Positions 7,050 to 14,697 of a stretch of DNA of 14,851 nt are shown in pieces. Under the pieces are notes generated by a model. It saw only the letters and a program-made list of their open reading frames with translations. It did no database searches and was not told the origin of the DNA. The stretch lies in the NCBI GenBank assembly GCA_031292465.1, contig JARLHB010000378.1:1-14851 (forward strand). The letters run 5' to 3'. Made by a program: the position numbers and the translations under genes. The number at the start of each line of letters is the position of its first letter. The first letter of the stretch is position 1. The DNA comes from Ignavibacteriaceae bacterium. Lineage in GTDB: Bacteria; Bacteroidota; Ignavibacteria; Ignavibacteriales; Ignavibacteriaceae.

Positions 7050-9071
7050 TTACTTTTCGTTCAGGTGATTTAGAAATTCTTCTTCGGATAAAATAGTAAC
7101 TCCGAGGGCATTTGCTTTATCCAGTTTAGAGCCGGCGCTTTCACCGGCAAGGACGTAATCTGTTTTTTTACTTACAGAGGAAGTTACCTTGCCTCCAAGA
7201 GCAATTATCTTTTCTCCGGCTTCTTCACGTGAGAAGTTTGATAGCGAACCCGTGAGGACAAAAGTTTTGTCAGTGAAGAAGGAGTTTACGGCAGCTTTTT
7301 TTTCTGCTGTAAAATTAAGGCCGTGTTCTTTTAATTTTAATATAATATTAATATTTTTTTCGTTAGAAAAGAATTCTCTTACGCTGCCGCTTATACTGGG
7401 GCCAATCTCATGAACCTTCAATATATCATCATCGGATGCATTCATTAAAACATCAATAGACAAGAAGTGGCCTGCAAGTTTTCTTGCTGCTCCTGCCCCC
7501 ACGTAGCGTATTCCAAGTGCAAAAAGGACTTTTTCAAAAGGCTGCTTTTTGCTTTCTTCAATTGCTTTAAGCAGGTTTTTCACGCTTTTTGCGCCAAGCC
7601 TGTCTATAGCAGTTAACTCGTTATATTTATCTTTAAGATCGTATATATCGGTATAAGTATGCAGCAGGTCTTTCTCAACAAATAAATCGATTAAAGCTTC
7701 TCCCAGTCCCTCAATATCCATTGCCCCGCGTGAAGCAAAATGTTCAAGCCTGCCTTTTATTTGAGCAGGGCATACAGCATTATCGCAATAGTAAGCCACT
7801 TCATCTTCCGGCTTATAAAGCGGGGTATCGCATACGGGACAATTTGCCGGCGGAATGGCAGGCCTGGCGCCGGGTTTCCGTTCTTCTAAAATAACCGCAA
7901 CAACCTTAGGGATTACATCGCCGCCTTTTTCTATTACAACCCTGTCGCCGGCGCGTATATCTTTTCTTTTTATCTCATCATAATTATGCAGGGTGGCTCT
8001 GCTTATAGTGGAGCCGGATAAAAACACAGGATCGAGTTCTGCTACAGGTGTAACTGCGCCTGTACGCCCAACCTGCCATGTAATTTGATTTATTGTAGTA
8101 AATGCCTGTTTGGCTTTAAACTTAAAGGCAACCGCCCAGCGGGGCGATTTGGCTATGCTGCCAAGAATTTTTTGCTGCCTCATTGAATTAACTTTAATTA
8201 CAGCTCCGTCTATCTCATATTCAAGCAGGTCTCTTTTCTTTTCCAGTTCGCGGCAGGCTTCCATTGCTTCATCTATATTTTTACAAAGCTTGTGTTCCGG
8301 GTTTACATTAAAGTTAAGTGCTTTTAGTATTTCCAGGTTTTCCAGTTGTGTATTAAACTCTTCTTCTGTACTAACCAGCATATAAAGAAAAACATTTAAC
8401 GGGCGTTTTGCAACAATTTTAGGGTCCTGTATTTTTAATGTCCCTGCCGAAGAGTTACGCGGATTTGCAAAAAGCTTTTCGCCCTTGTCTTCTCTTTCTT
8501 TATTCAGTTGAAGGAAATCTTTTACCTTCATAAATATTTCGCCGCGAGCTTCAAAATCATTTAATTGGTATTTTATTGATTTGGGCTTTTTAAGTTTTAG
8601 AGGAACAGACTTGATAGTTCTTACATTTACTGTAATTTCTTCTCCAACCGTTCCATCGCCTCTTGTAGCAGCAGTTTTTAAATATCCGTTAACATAGTTC
8701 AGACTGACTGAAGCGCCATCTATTTTGGGCTCAACCACGTACTCTACTTTTTCACCTTCAGGTAGGCCGCTTTTTACTTTCCTGTCGAAGTCTAATAATT
8801 CTTCTTCGTTATAAGTATTTGCAAGGCTCAGCATAGGTACTTTATGAGTAATTTGATTAAAGTCTTTCGTCAGGTCCTTGCCCACGCGCTGTGTAGGTGA
8901 ATCGGGAGTTATAAATTCGGGGTGTTCTTCTTCAAGCTTTTCAAGCTCTTTCATCAGCCGGTCATAGTCTTCATCGCTGATAACCGGGTCAGTCAGAACA
9001 TAATACTTGTAATCATGTTCCCTGATGACTTCCCTGAGCTCTTCAATTTTCTTTTCGATATTACCGGACAT
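7050..9071 (-). CDS. ligA: NAD-dependent DNA ligase LigA
   Basis: Seals nicks in duplex DNA with NAD as adenylate donor, joining Okazaki fragments and closing repair gaps. At 673 aa it is full length (E. coli 671). All domains are present: domain Ia at the N-terminus with the NMN-binding HDYKYYVLTDPVISDEDYD block (about 19-37), adenylation domain with catalytic K116 in EPKIDG, OB fold with FKFKA and GRTGAVTPVAEL, a four-cysteine zinc finger (C411, C414, C429, C434), helix-hairpin-helix repeats (about 450-580) and a C-terminal BRCT domain (about 590-670) beginning KTFVLTGSLSNF. It lies 8 bases after the rodZ-like gene and 6 before the next gene, inside a run of five. The ribosome-binding site is weak, consistent with translational coupling. 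Confidence 0.98.
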   Translation of the reverse strand: MSGNIEKKIEELREVIREHDYKYYVLTDPVISDEDYDRLMKELEKLEEEHPEFITPDSPTQRVGKDLTKDFNQITHKVPMLSLANTYNEEELLDFDRKVKSGLPEGEKVEYVVEPKIDGASVSLNYVNGYLKTAATRGDGTVGEEITVNVRTIKSVPLKLKKPKSIKYQLNDFEARGEIFMKVKDFLQLNKEREDKGEKLFANPRNSSAGTLKIQDPKIVAKRPLNVFLYMLVSTEEEFNTQLENLEILKALNFNVNPEHKLCKNIDEAMEACRELEKKRDLLEYEIDGAVIKVNSMRQQKILGSIAKSPRWAVAFKFKAKQAFTTINQITWQVGRTGAVTPVAELDPVFLSGSTISRATLHNYDEIKRKDIRAGDRVVIEKGGDVIPKVVAVILEERKPGARPAIPPANCPVCDTPLYKPEDEVAYYCDNAVCPAQIKGRLEHFASRGAMDIEGLGEALIDLFVEKDLLHTYTDIYDLKDKYNELTAIDRLGAKSVKNLLKAIEESKKQPFEKVLFALGIRYVGAGAARKLAGHFLSIDVLMNASDDDILKVHEIGPSISGSVREFFSNEKNINIILKLKEHGLNFTAEKKAAVNSFFTDKTFVLTGSLSNFSREEAGEKIIALGGKVTSSVSKKTDYVLAGESAGSKLDKANALGVTILSEEEFLNHLNEK

Positions 9072-9079
9072 CTTTCATT

Positions 9080-9955
9080 TCAAGGTTTGGGTGTCGATGA
9101 TATATACTGTAATCCTGTGCTATCAATAGAAACATATTTAACTTCGTGCCTGTTACCGTAGAAATTCAAAGGTTTATTGTTCAATTTTATTTGAACTGCT
9201 CCTGAATTACCAATAGTTAACTTGAAAGTTTTAAGCCCTTTTATCTCTTTATGTGTATTTGTGTGAAGTATAAATTCGTCAGATTTATTGCCGTCTATCA
9301 AAACTTTTATCCATGAAGCATCGCTTGCATCCAGTGCGACTAACAAACTGTCTGATTTTGACATTGAACTTGAATCAGATGCTGCGGGCTTTTGAGCTTC
9401 CTGGGCAATACGCTGCTCATTTTCTTTTTGTATTTCGTCATAGGGCTTCTCGGAAACAATTATATCGGAGCTGCTTCTAATAAAAGCAAAATAAATAATT
9501 GCAATTACAACCACTATTCCTACAGCTGCAGCAATAAGTAAATTCTTCTTTTTAGCAAATATGGCTGGTGATTCCTGCTTCTGGCTTGAGGATTCGTAAG
9601 TTTCAAAAGCAGGTACGTTAGCGGGAACATCTGCCTGAGGTTTTACAGGTTTTATTTCTTCTTTTTCTTGTTTTACTTTTTTTATGTCGTCTTCTGCATT
9701 GCCCAGTTCATCATAGGCTTTGCCCCTTTTGGCAGCATCAAATTTTTTCAATATGATTTTGTCATCAAGCCCTACAAGTTTTGAATATTCCCTGATAAAT
9801 GCTTTCAGGTAAAGCTCAGGTAAAAAGGCAAAGTTACCGTTTTCAATATTTTCAAGAAATTTCAGGTCAATACGGGTTTTGGCAGCAATTTGCTGCAGTG
9901 TGATCCCGTTTTTTAATCGAGCTTCTTTCAGCTCTTCAGATAATTTATTTAACAT
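9080..9955 (-). CDS. rodZ: RodZ-like membrane protein with N-terminal helix-turn-helix
   Basis: Cell-shape protein of the RodZ type, which links the MreB cytoskeleton to the elongation machinery at the inner membrane. Residues 5-72 form the HTH_25 helix-turn-helix (LKEARLKNGITLQQIAAKT, then NGNFAFLPELYLKAFIREYSKLVGL), the part that contacts MreB in known RodZ proteins. A lysine/glutamate/proline-rich linker (about 86-134) leads to a single membrane span at about 139-159. A periplasmic region follows, with a C-terminal beta domain of DUF4115 type (about 205-285, including ASWIKVLIDG and the final IKLNN...YVSID). Length 291 aa is normal. The preceding 118-base gap after rsmB is AT-rich; it holds a TTGACA and a TATAAT, but 22 bases apart. 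It starts the rodZ-ligA-X-STAS-Y run. Assignment by architecture; mreB is not in the window. Confidence 0.85.
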   Translation of the reverse strand: MLNKLSEELKEARLKNGITLQQIAAKTRIDLKFLENIENGNFAFLPELYLKAFIREYSKLVGLDDKIILKKFDAAKRGKAYDELGNAEDDIKKVKQEKEEIKPVKPQADVPANVPAFETYESSSQKQESPAIFAKKKNLLIAAAVGIVVVIAIIYFAFIRSSSDIIVSEKPYDEIQKENEQRIAQEAQKPAASDSSSMSKSDSLLVALDASDASWIKVLIDGNKSDEFILHTNTHKEIKGLKTFKLTIGNSGAVQIKLNNKPLNFYGNRHEVKYVSIDSTGLQYISSTPKP

Positions 9956-10073
9956 AGTTGTAATAAAATTGAAATTTATTCTCTCAATAATCTAATAGAA
10001 TTAAATCTAATATTGCAAGAAAAAATTATATGTTTAAATTTTTAGATACCGTTGTCAAAAGAGCGGTAGTTAA

Positions 10074-11438
10074 CTATTCTTCCTTTACTAATTTGGCGGC
10101 AAAAGCTCCATCCATATGATGAATATGCGGAAGAGTTTGGGTGCAGCCATTTTCATCAGTAAGCTCTTTGGGCAGTACTTCGGATGCATCCTTTAATTTG
10201 AATTGAGGATGATTATCCAGGAATTTTTTTACAATCCCAAAATTTTCTTCCGGTTCAATTGAGCAGGTGCTGTAGACTAATACGCCGCCGGTTTTTAATA
10301 AAGTAGATGCCTTAACCAGAAGGTCATACTGCATTGTTGATATTTTTCTTAAATCGAATAAATCTTTCTTCCACTTTATATCAGGTTTTTTAGAAAGGGT
10401 ACCTGAACCAAGACATGGGGTATCTGTAAGTATGCGGTCAAAAGGTTCAGCGTTATATTCAAGCGCATTAACTTCGATTGTTTTAATGCACTTTATTCCA
10501 AGGCGTTCGATATTCTTACGCATAATACTTAACCTGCTGTCGTATCTGTCCAGCGCAATAATTTCTCCCTGATCCTGTATAAGTCCGGCAATATAAGCCG
10601 ATTTGCCGCCAGGGGCTGCACACAGGTCAAGTATTCTCATCCCTGGCTTTGCATCCAGCAGTCTGCAGGCTAATCCAGCGCTTTCATCCTGAACATTAAA
10701 ATACCCCTGTACAAAATAATCCCAGGCAGTAATATTGGTCAGGTTTTGAAGCTGAAAAAATTCAGGCAGATATTTACCCTGTACATATTTTAAATTTACA
10801 GAATTTAACAGCTTCTTAAATTCTTCCGGGGTTGTTTTTAATGCATTTATTTTAAGAGTAAGGAAAGGTTTTTCATTATTAGTTTGAAGCAGTTTTTCGG
10901 TAGCTTCTCTTCCAAAGCGTTCTACATACCTTTTAACCATCCATGAAGGATGTGAATAAAACGCACTTAAATAGCCGATAAGGTCTTCTTCGGGATCTGG
11001 ATATCTTATTGCGTTTTTACTTCTGATAATGTTTCTTAGAACTGCGTTTGTAAAATCTGCCGATTTCTGTCCCTGTAGTTTCTTTACAAATTCCACAGCT
11101 TCATTTACTATAGCGTGGTCGGGTATGCGGTCCAGAAACATAATCTGGTAAAGGGCAACCCGCAGGGCGTTTTTAATGTTTGATATTGCTTTGGAGAACT
11201 GCCCTTTATAAAAACCGTTTAGAACCCAGTCAAGCCTGCCCATCCATCGGATAACACCATGAACAATTTCATAAAGTAATGCTTTATCCTGCCCGCTCAG
11301 TTCAACGTTACGCATTTCATTATCAAGCAGTTTTTCAAGATATGCGTCCGTGCGTTCAACCCTATTAAGGATTTTTACGGCAAGCCCCCGTACGCCTTCA
11401 TATAAATTTTGAACTTTATGTTCTTCCAGTTGTGTCAT
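10074..11438 (-). CDS. rsmB: 16S rRNA (cytosine(967)-C(5))-methyltransferase RsmB
   Basis: SAM-dependent enzyme that methylates C967 of 16S rRNA (E. coli numbering). At 454 aa it has the RsmB layout: an N-terminal NusB-like RNA-binding domain (about 15-150, with LLYEIVHGVIRWMGRLDWVL) and a C-terminal Rossmann methyltransferase domain (about 235-452). SAM-binding motif I is LDLCAAPGGKSAYIAGL. The two conserved cysteines are C342 in TDTPC (motif IV) and C392 in YSTCSIEPEEN (motif VI, the usual nucleophile). Motif IV reads DTPCLGSG where many relatives have DAPCSGTG, a mild variant. The NusB-like domain separates it from the other RsmB/RsmF-type enzymes. It is separated from the rodZ-like gene by 118 bases and from rpmE by an intrinsic terminator, so it probably has its own promoter, which I could not place. 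Confidence 0.95.
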   Translation of the reverse strand: MTQLEEHKVQNLYEGVRGLAVKILNRVERTDAYLEKLLDNEMRNVELSGQDKALLYEIVHGVIRWMGRLDWVLNGFYKGQFSKAISNIKNALRVALYQIMFLDRIPDHAIVNEAVEFVKKLQGQKSADFTNAVLRNIIRSKNAIRYPDPEEDLIGYLSAFYSHPSWMVKRYVERFGREATEKLLQTNNEKPFLTLKINALKTTPEEFKKLLNSVNLKYVQGKYLPEFFQLQNLTNITAWDYFVQGYFNVQDESAGLACRLLDAKPGMRILDLCAAPGGKSAYIAGLIQDQGEIIALDRYDSRLSIMRKNIERLGIKCIKTIEVNALEYNAEPFDRILTDTPCLGSGTLSKKPDIKWKKDLFDLRKISTMQYDLLVKASTLLKTGGVLVYSTCSIEPEENFGIVKKFLDNHPQFKLKDASEVLPKELTDENGCTQTLPHIHHMDGAFAAKLVKEE

Positions 11439-11601
11439 AATTGAAATTATTAAATTTCTCTAAAAGCAAAATATTGAATAGAAATTCCGAAATAGTAAGA
11501 GTAAAACTATTGGAATAAAATATTAACAAAGTAAATTAGCATTTTTTAACTTAATATTCTTCCAATAATAAACTACTTGCGCCTGCTTTGGATAAAACGA
11601 A

Positions 11602-11626
11602 AAAAGCCAGCTAAAAACTGGCTTTT
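11602..11626 (-). terminator. Intrinsic terminator after rpmE
   Basis: On the minus strand AAAAGCCAG, a seven-base loop and CTGGCTTTT form a perfect nine-pair stem that runs into TTTTTTCGTTTT. It lies 41 bases past the rpmE stop, a classical rho-independent terminator for rpmE that isolates rsmB from rpmE transcription. On the plus strand it would also end in a short T-run. Confidence 0.88.
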
Positions 11627-11666
11627 AAATATTAAAAGTTCAGAAAATCTTGAAACAAGATCTTTC

Positions 11667-11915
11667 TTATTTTGCCTTTGCGTATTTTCTATTGAATTTC
11701 TCAACACGGCCGGCAGTATCCAATAATTTCTGCTTACCGGTAAAAAACGGGTGAGATCCGCTTGAAATTTCCAATTTTACTAAAGGATATGTGTTGCCGT
11801 CTTCCCATTTTATTGTATCCGGTGTTTGAATTGTGGAACGGGACAAAATTGCAAATTCACATGATGCATCTTGAAAGACAACCGGTCTGTAATTCGGATG
11901 AATTCCTTTTTTCAT
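11667..11915 (-). CDS. rpmE2: Ribosomal protein L31, type B (zinc-independent)
   Basis: Large-subunit ribosomal protein bL31 at the intersubunit bridge. The 82-aa sequence opens MKKGIHPNYRPVVFQDASC and continues with SGSHPFFTGKQKLLDTAGRVEKFNRKY, the standard L31 C-terminal block. It lacks the CxxC pair of zinc-binding type A and has a single cysteine at 19, so it is type B (also called YkgM or RpmE2). In organisms with both types, type B is made under zinc limitation; in the Bacteroidota and relatives it is commonly the only form. It stands alone, with a good promoter upstream and an intrinsic terminator downstream. No clear Shine-Dalgarno precedes the ATG. Confidence 0.97.
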   Translation of the reverse strand: MKKGIHPNYRPVVFQDASCEFAILSRSTIQTPDTIKWEDGNTYPLVKLEISSGSHPFFTGKQKLLDTAGRVEKFNRKYAKAK

Positions 11916-11957
11916 ATTCGTAACCTGACAGTTTTATATATAATTAAAATTTAAACT

Positions 11958-11988
11958 CAAATATAGAAAAGAATAACGTCAATTTCAA
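11958..11988 (-). promoter_or_regulatory. Promoter of rpmE, fits both sigma70 and Bacteroidota consensus
   Basis: On the minus strand TTGAAA (11988-11983, five of six) lies 17 bases before TATATT (11965-11960, five of six). The -10 continues as TATATTTG, an exact match to the Bacteroidota -7 box TAnnTTTG. Transcription would start near 11952, about 37 bases before the rpmE ATG. It is the best promoter I found in the window. Confidence 0.6.
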
Positions 11989-12162
11989 AAGATTATAATG
12001 TTAAAATATGTAGAAAACACCTCTGCTTTCAGGCCTATTATTGCGATATTAGCCAATTTTCAAGCTTTTACCATAATAAATGCTTAGTTTTTTCATTACA
12101 AATTATCTTAACCCGGCAATTATTATTATTTAAATAAGCAGACAATATTAGGAAAAACGTGA

Positions 12163-13176
12163 TTATTGCACAATTTCCGATAACAGAATAGTAATTATGG
12201 TTTTATTATCGGAAGAAGTAGTTTTTACAGACAGATCAGCTTTTAATAATGACTGTACAATTCTGTAAAGATTACTATCAGTGAAAATTTTTCTCGCTCT
12301 AAGGTGGTCTTTATAATAAAACGGATGTGTGCCGACTATTCTTGCTGCTGCCTGGTCCGGGATTTTTTTTGCTGTAAGTTCATTAACTCTTGAAAGGCCG
12401 GTAAAATATCTTGTAAGCATGTGAATAATATACGTTGGCTCAGCCCCTTTATCCAGCATATTATAGGCAACTTTTAATGTTAAGGTCTTATCTTTCTTTC
12501 CTATTGCGTTCTGCAGATCAAAAATATTGTATTCTTTTAAGGAAGTAGATAAGGATTTAATAGAATCTAAGGTAATTTCTTTGCTGTCATTCAGAAAAAC
12601 AAAAATCTTTTCCAGTTGGGCTTCCAGCATTTCCCGGTTTTCGCCAACTATGTCTATGAGCAGCCTTGCATTTTCCGAAGTTAAAACCTTACCTTTTAAC
12701 TTAACATTTTCTGTAAGCCATTCAACAAGATTTTCACCCTTTAATTCTTTTCCTTCAAATATGTATTTTTTTTCAATAAGGCTTTTGTATGGTTCGGCAT
12801 CAAGATTAGAAACGGCGCCATTGTTAATAATTACTAAAACCGTAAGGCTTTGCGGTGAGTTAACATAAGAAGTAAGCTGCTTTTTATCCTTAATTTTTTC
12901 AAATTCTTTCAGAATAATTAATTTTTTACCGGAGCCGAAAGGGAATGCAGATGCAAAATTTAATATATCACTAAGGTTTTTATCCTCACCGTAAAAAGTC
13001 TCCCTGTCAAAGTCGGATTCAATCATCGGTTTTACAGTTTCTTCAACCAAAGCAGAACCGGCTTCTATTGAATATGAATCCTCTCCCAGGAAGAAGTAAA
13101 CAGGAAGGATTTTCCTGCTAAGCAGCTCATTTTTTATCTGGCTGATAGCAGGAATATTTACTTTTGTCTTTGCCAT
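12163..13176 (-). CDS. holA: DNA polymerase III delta subunit HolA
   Basis: The clamp-loader subunit that binds and opens the beta sliding clamp. The 337-aa length fits the family (E. coli 343). The N-terminal region PVYFFLGEDSYSIEAGSALV (about 22-41) is the usual start of domain I, and FASAFPFGSGKKLIILKEFEKI (about 73-94) the typical beta-binding block. NAIGKKDKTLTLKVAYNMLDKGAEPTYIIHMLTRYFTGLSRV near residues 223-263 is the conserved segment of the collar region. As normal for delta, no Walker A motif is present. It begins 56 bases after the peptidyl-prolyl isomerase gene and may be co-transcribed with uppP. The following 247-base gap to rpmE holds no clear terminator. Confidence 0.92.
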   Translation of the reverse strand: MAKTKVNIPAISQIKNELLSRKILPVYFFLGEDSYSIEAGSALVEETVKPMIESDFDRETFYGEDKNLSDILNFASAFPFGSGKKLIILKEFEKIKDKKQLTSYVNSPQSLTVLVIINNGAVSNLDAEPYKSLIEKKYIFEGKELKGENLVEWLTENVKLKGKVLTSENARLLIDIVGENREMLEAQLEKIFVFLNDSKEITLDSIKSLSTSLKEYNIFDLQNAIGKKDKTLTLKVAYNMLDKGAEPTYIIHMLTRYFTGLSRVNELTAKKIPDQAAARIVGTHPFYYKDHLRARKIFTDSNLYRIVQSLLKADLSVKTTSSDNKTIITILLSEIVQ

Positions 13177-13232
13177 AAGTGTTCTTTACATTTACCCCTG
13201 TTTAGTGCTCTGTTAAAAGCAGGATAATCCTT

Positions 13233-13829
13233 TTACTTGTTCTTTGCTCTGTGGACAACAGTAACCGAATCAATAACAACTTTTACTTCAGGCATATCGT
13301 AAGGTTTGGTTGTTTTTACTTTGCCAATTTCCTTAAGTACATCCATTCCTGCTATAACTTTGCCAAAAATTGTATGATGATAATTAAGCCACGGTGTTGC
13401 GGCAAGCGTTATAAAGAACTGGCTGCCGTTAGTATTTGGGCCTCTGTTAGCCATTGCCAGCACACCTGCAGAATCGAATTTTATGCTTTCGTTGAACTCA
13501 TCGTCAAAAAAATCGCCCCAAACGCTTTGGCCGCCGGTACCGTTTCCATTTGGATCACCGCCCTGAATCATAAAGTTCTCAATAACCCTGTGAAAGGTCA
13601 GCCCGTTATAATATCCTTTTTTAGCCAGCCCGATGAAATTATCTGAAGCTTTGGGTGCAACCTGCGGCAGCAATTCGCATTCGATGGTTCCCATGTTTGT
13701 GTTAATTTGTGCGACTATTATAGAATCCGGAGATATTGTAGAATCACTCATTGATTTTCCTTGTCTGTTTAAATTACATCCTAAAACTAATGTTGTTAAA
13801 AAAGGGATTATGATTAATAATTTTTTCAT
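13233..13829 (-). CDS. Cyclophilin-type peptidyl-prolyl isomerase lipoprotein
   Basis: Catalyses cis-trans isomerisation at proline, here probably on extracytoplasmic proteins. The 198-aa precursor has a lipoprotein signal (MKKLLIIIPFLTTLVLGC) with acylated C18 after V-L-G, so the mature enzyme is membrane-anchored in the periplasm, followed by a short linker and a cyclophilin domain (about 38-195). Catalytic positions match human cyclophilin A: R81, F86, M87 and Q89 in FHRVIENFMIQGGD, then GPNTNGSQFFIT and the tryptophan of PWLNYHHTIFGKV. It starts after a strong AGGAGG four bases before the ATG. The uppP stop lies inside that site, so the two genes are almost certainly translationally coupled. 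Confidence 0.95.
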   Translation of the reverse strand: MKKLLIIIPFLTTLVLGCNLNRQGKSMSDSTISPDSIIVAQINTNMGTIECELLPQVAPKASDNFIGLAKKGYYNGLTFHRVIENFMIQGGDPNGNGTGGQSVWGDFFDDEFNESIKFDSAGVLAMANRGPNTNGSQFFITLAATPWLNYHHTIFGKVIAGMDVLKEIGKVKTTKPYDMPEVKVVIDSVTVVHRAKNK

Positions 13830-13833
13830 TTCT

Positions 13834-13840
13834 CCTCCTA
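13834..13840 (-). promoter_or_regulatory. Shine-Dalgarno of the isomerase overlapping the uppP stop
   Basis: On the minus strand TAGGAGG: TAG is the uppP stop codon (13840-13838) and AGGAGG (13839-13834) is a full Shine-Dalgarno four bases before the isomerase ATG at 13829. This suggests translational coupling. Confidence 0.85.
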
Positions 13841-14686
13841 CGGTTGAATAATATGCATTGAAAGAAGAACTAAAATAAGAATTCCAAGCGCCACCCGGTA
13901 ATATATAAATACAAATGTGGTTTTGCGCTTCAAATATTTAAGTAAAAAATCTATGGAAAAATAACCAAAGACAAATGCAAAAATGGTCGCGGCAACCATG
14001 TCTAGTGTTAAACCCGGATTAATAAATTTTCTTGCTTCAAAAAGTTCCAATAAACCGCTTGCAAGTACTGCAGGTATGCTTAGAAGGAATGAGAACTTAG
14101 CAGCAGTCTCCCGGTTTAATCCAAGGAACAATCCGCCTGTAATTGTTGTGCCAGAACGGCTTGAGCCGGGTATTAATGCAAAGCACTGGGCAACGCCAAT
14201 CCAAAAAGCATTCCACCCGGTAATATCTTTCATCTCTTTTTTCAGGCTCGCTGTCTTCTCCGCAATAGCTAAAATTATCGCAAGCCCTATTAAACTGAAG
14301 GCAATAACATAAAGGTCCTTAGTAAGTGATCCTTCAACAACTTTCTGTAATGACTTTCCAATAATTCCAACCGGAACAGAGCCTATAATAATAAGCCATC
14401 CTAATTTAGAATTAAGCTTTTGTTCAGAAAATTTTACACGATGTTTTAAGTTCTCATTTATAAAGTCAAAAATAATTTCCCAGATGTCTTTCCAGAAATA
14501 AATAACAACAGCAATAAGAGTTCCCAGTTGAATTACTGCAATAAATGCAGTCCATTCTTCCGGCCGTTCTGCTGAAATAAGATTAAATATTTTTCCAAAA
14601 AGAGTAAGGTGCCCTGTACTGCTTATGGGTAAAAATTCTGTAAGTCCCTGTATTATCCCAAGTAGTATAGCCTCAAATAAATTCAA
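13838..14686 (-). CDS. uppP: Undecaprenyl-diphosphatase UppP (BacA)
   Basis: Integral membrane phosphatase that converts undecaprenyl diphosphate to the monophosphate, recycling the lipid carrier for peptidoglycan and other cell-wall polymers; it can confer bacitracin tolerance. At 282 aa it is of usual length. The two family signatures are present: QGLTEFLPISSTGH at residues 13-26 (E17, H26) and PGSSRSGTTI at 173-182 (R177), both at the active site. Multiple hydrophobic segments cover the rest of the protein. The start is TTG at 14686, not ATG: AGGAGG (14697-14692) lies exactly five bases before it, and no in-frame ATG is available near the conserved N-terminus. It heads a run with the isomerase gene and perhaps holA. 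Its upstream neighbour appears to be a decayed gene. Confidence 0.96.
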   Translation of the reverse strand: MNLFEAILLGIIQGLTEFLPISSTGHLTLFGKIFNLISAERPEEWTAFIAVIQLGTLIAVVIYFWKDIWEIIFDFINENLKHRVKFSEQKLNSKLGWLIIIGSVPVGIIGKSLQKVVEGSLTKDLYVIAFSLIGLAIILAIAEKTASLKKEMKDITGWNAFWIGVAQCFALIPGSSRSGTTITGGLFLGLNRETAAKFSFLLSIPAVLASGLLELFEARKFINPGLTLDMVAATIFAFVFGYFSIDFLLKYLKRKTTFVFIYYRVALGILILVLLSMHIIQP

Positions 14687-14691
14687 ATGAA

Positions 14692-14697
14692 CCTCCT
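14692..14697 (-). promoter_or_regulatory. Shine-Dalgarno fixing the TTG start of uppP
   Basis: AGGAGG on the minus strand, five bases before TTG at 14686. Its first two bases are also the last two of a TAG stop (14698-14696) that ends the upstream remnant, the same arrangement as at the uppP-isomerase junction. Confidence 0.85.

Noticed and set aside
10025..10058. A perfect TTGACA and a perfect TATAAT before the rodZ-like gene.
   Set aside because: They are 22 bases apart, too far for a normal sigma70 promoter; not listed as a feature.
11916..12162. Gap between holA and rpmE inspected for a small RNA, tRNA or riboswitch.
   Set aside because: Apart from the rpmE promoter I found no stable stem, tRNA-like fold or known leader motif.
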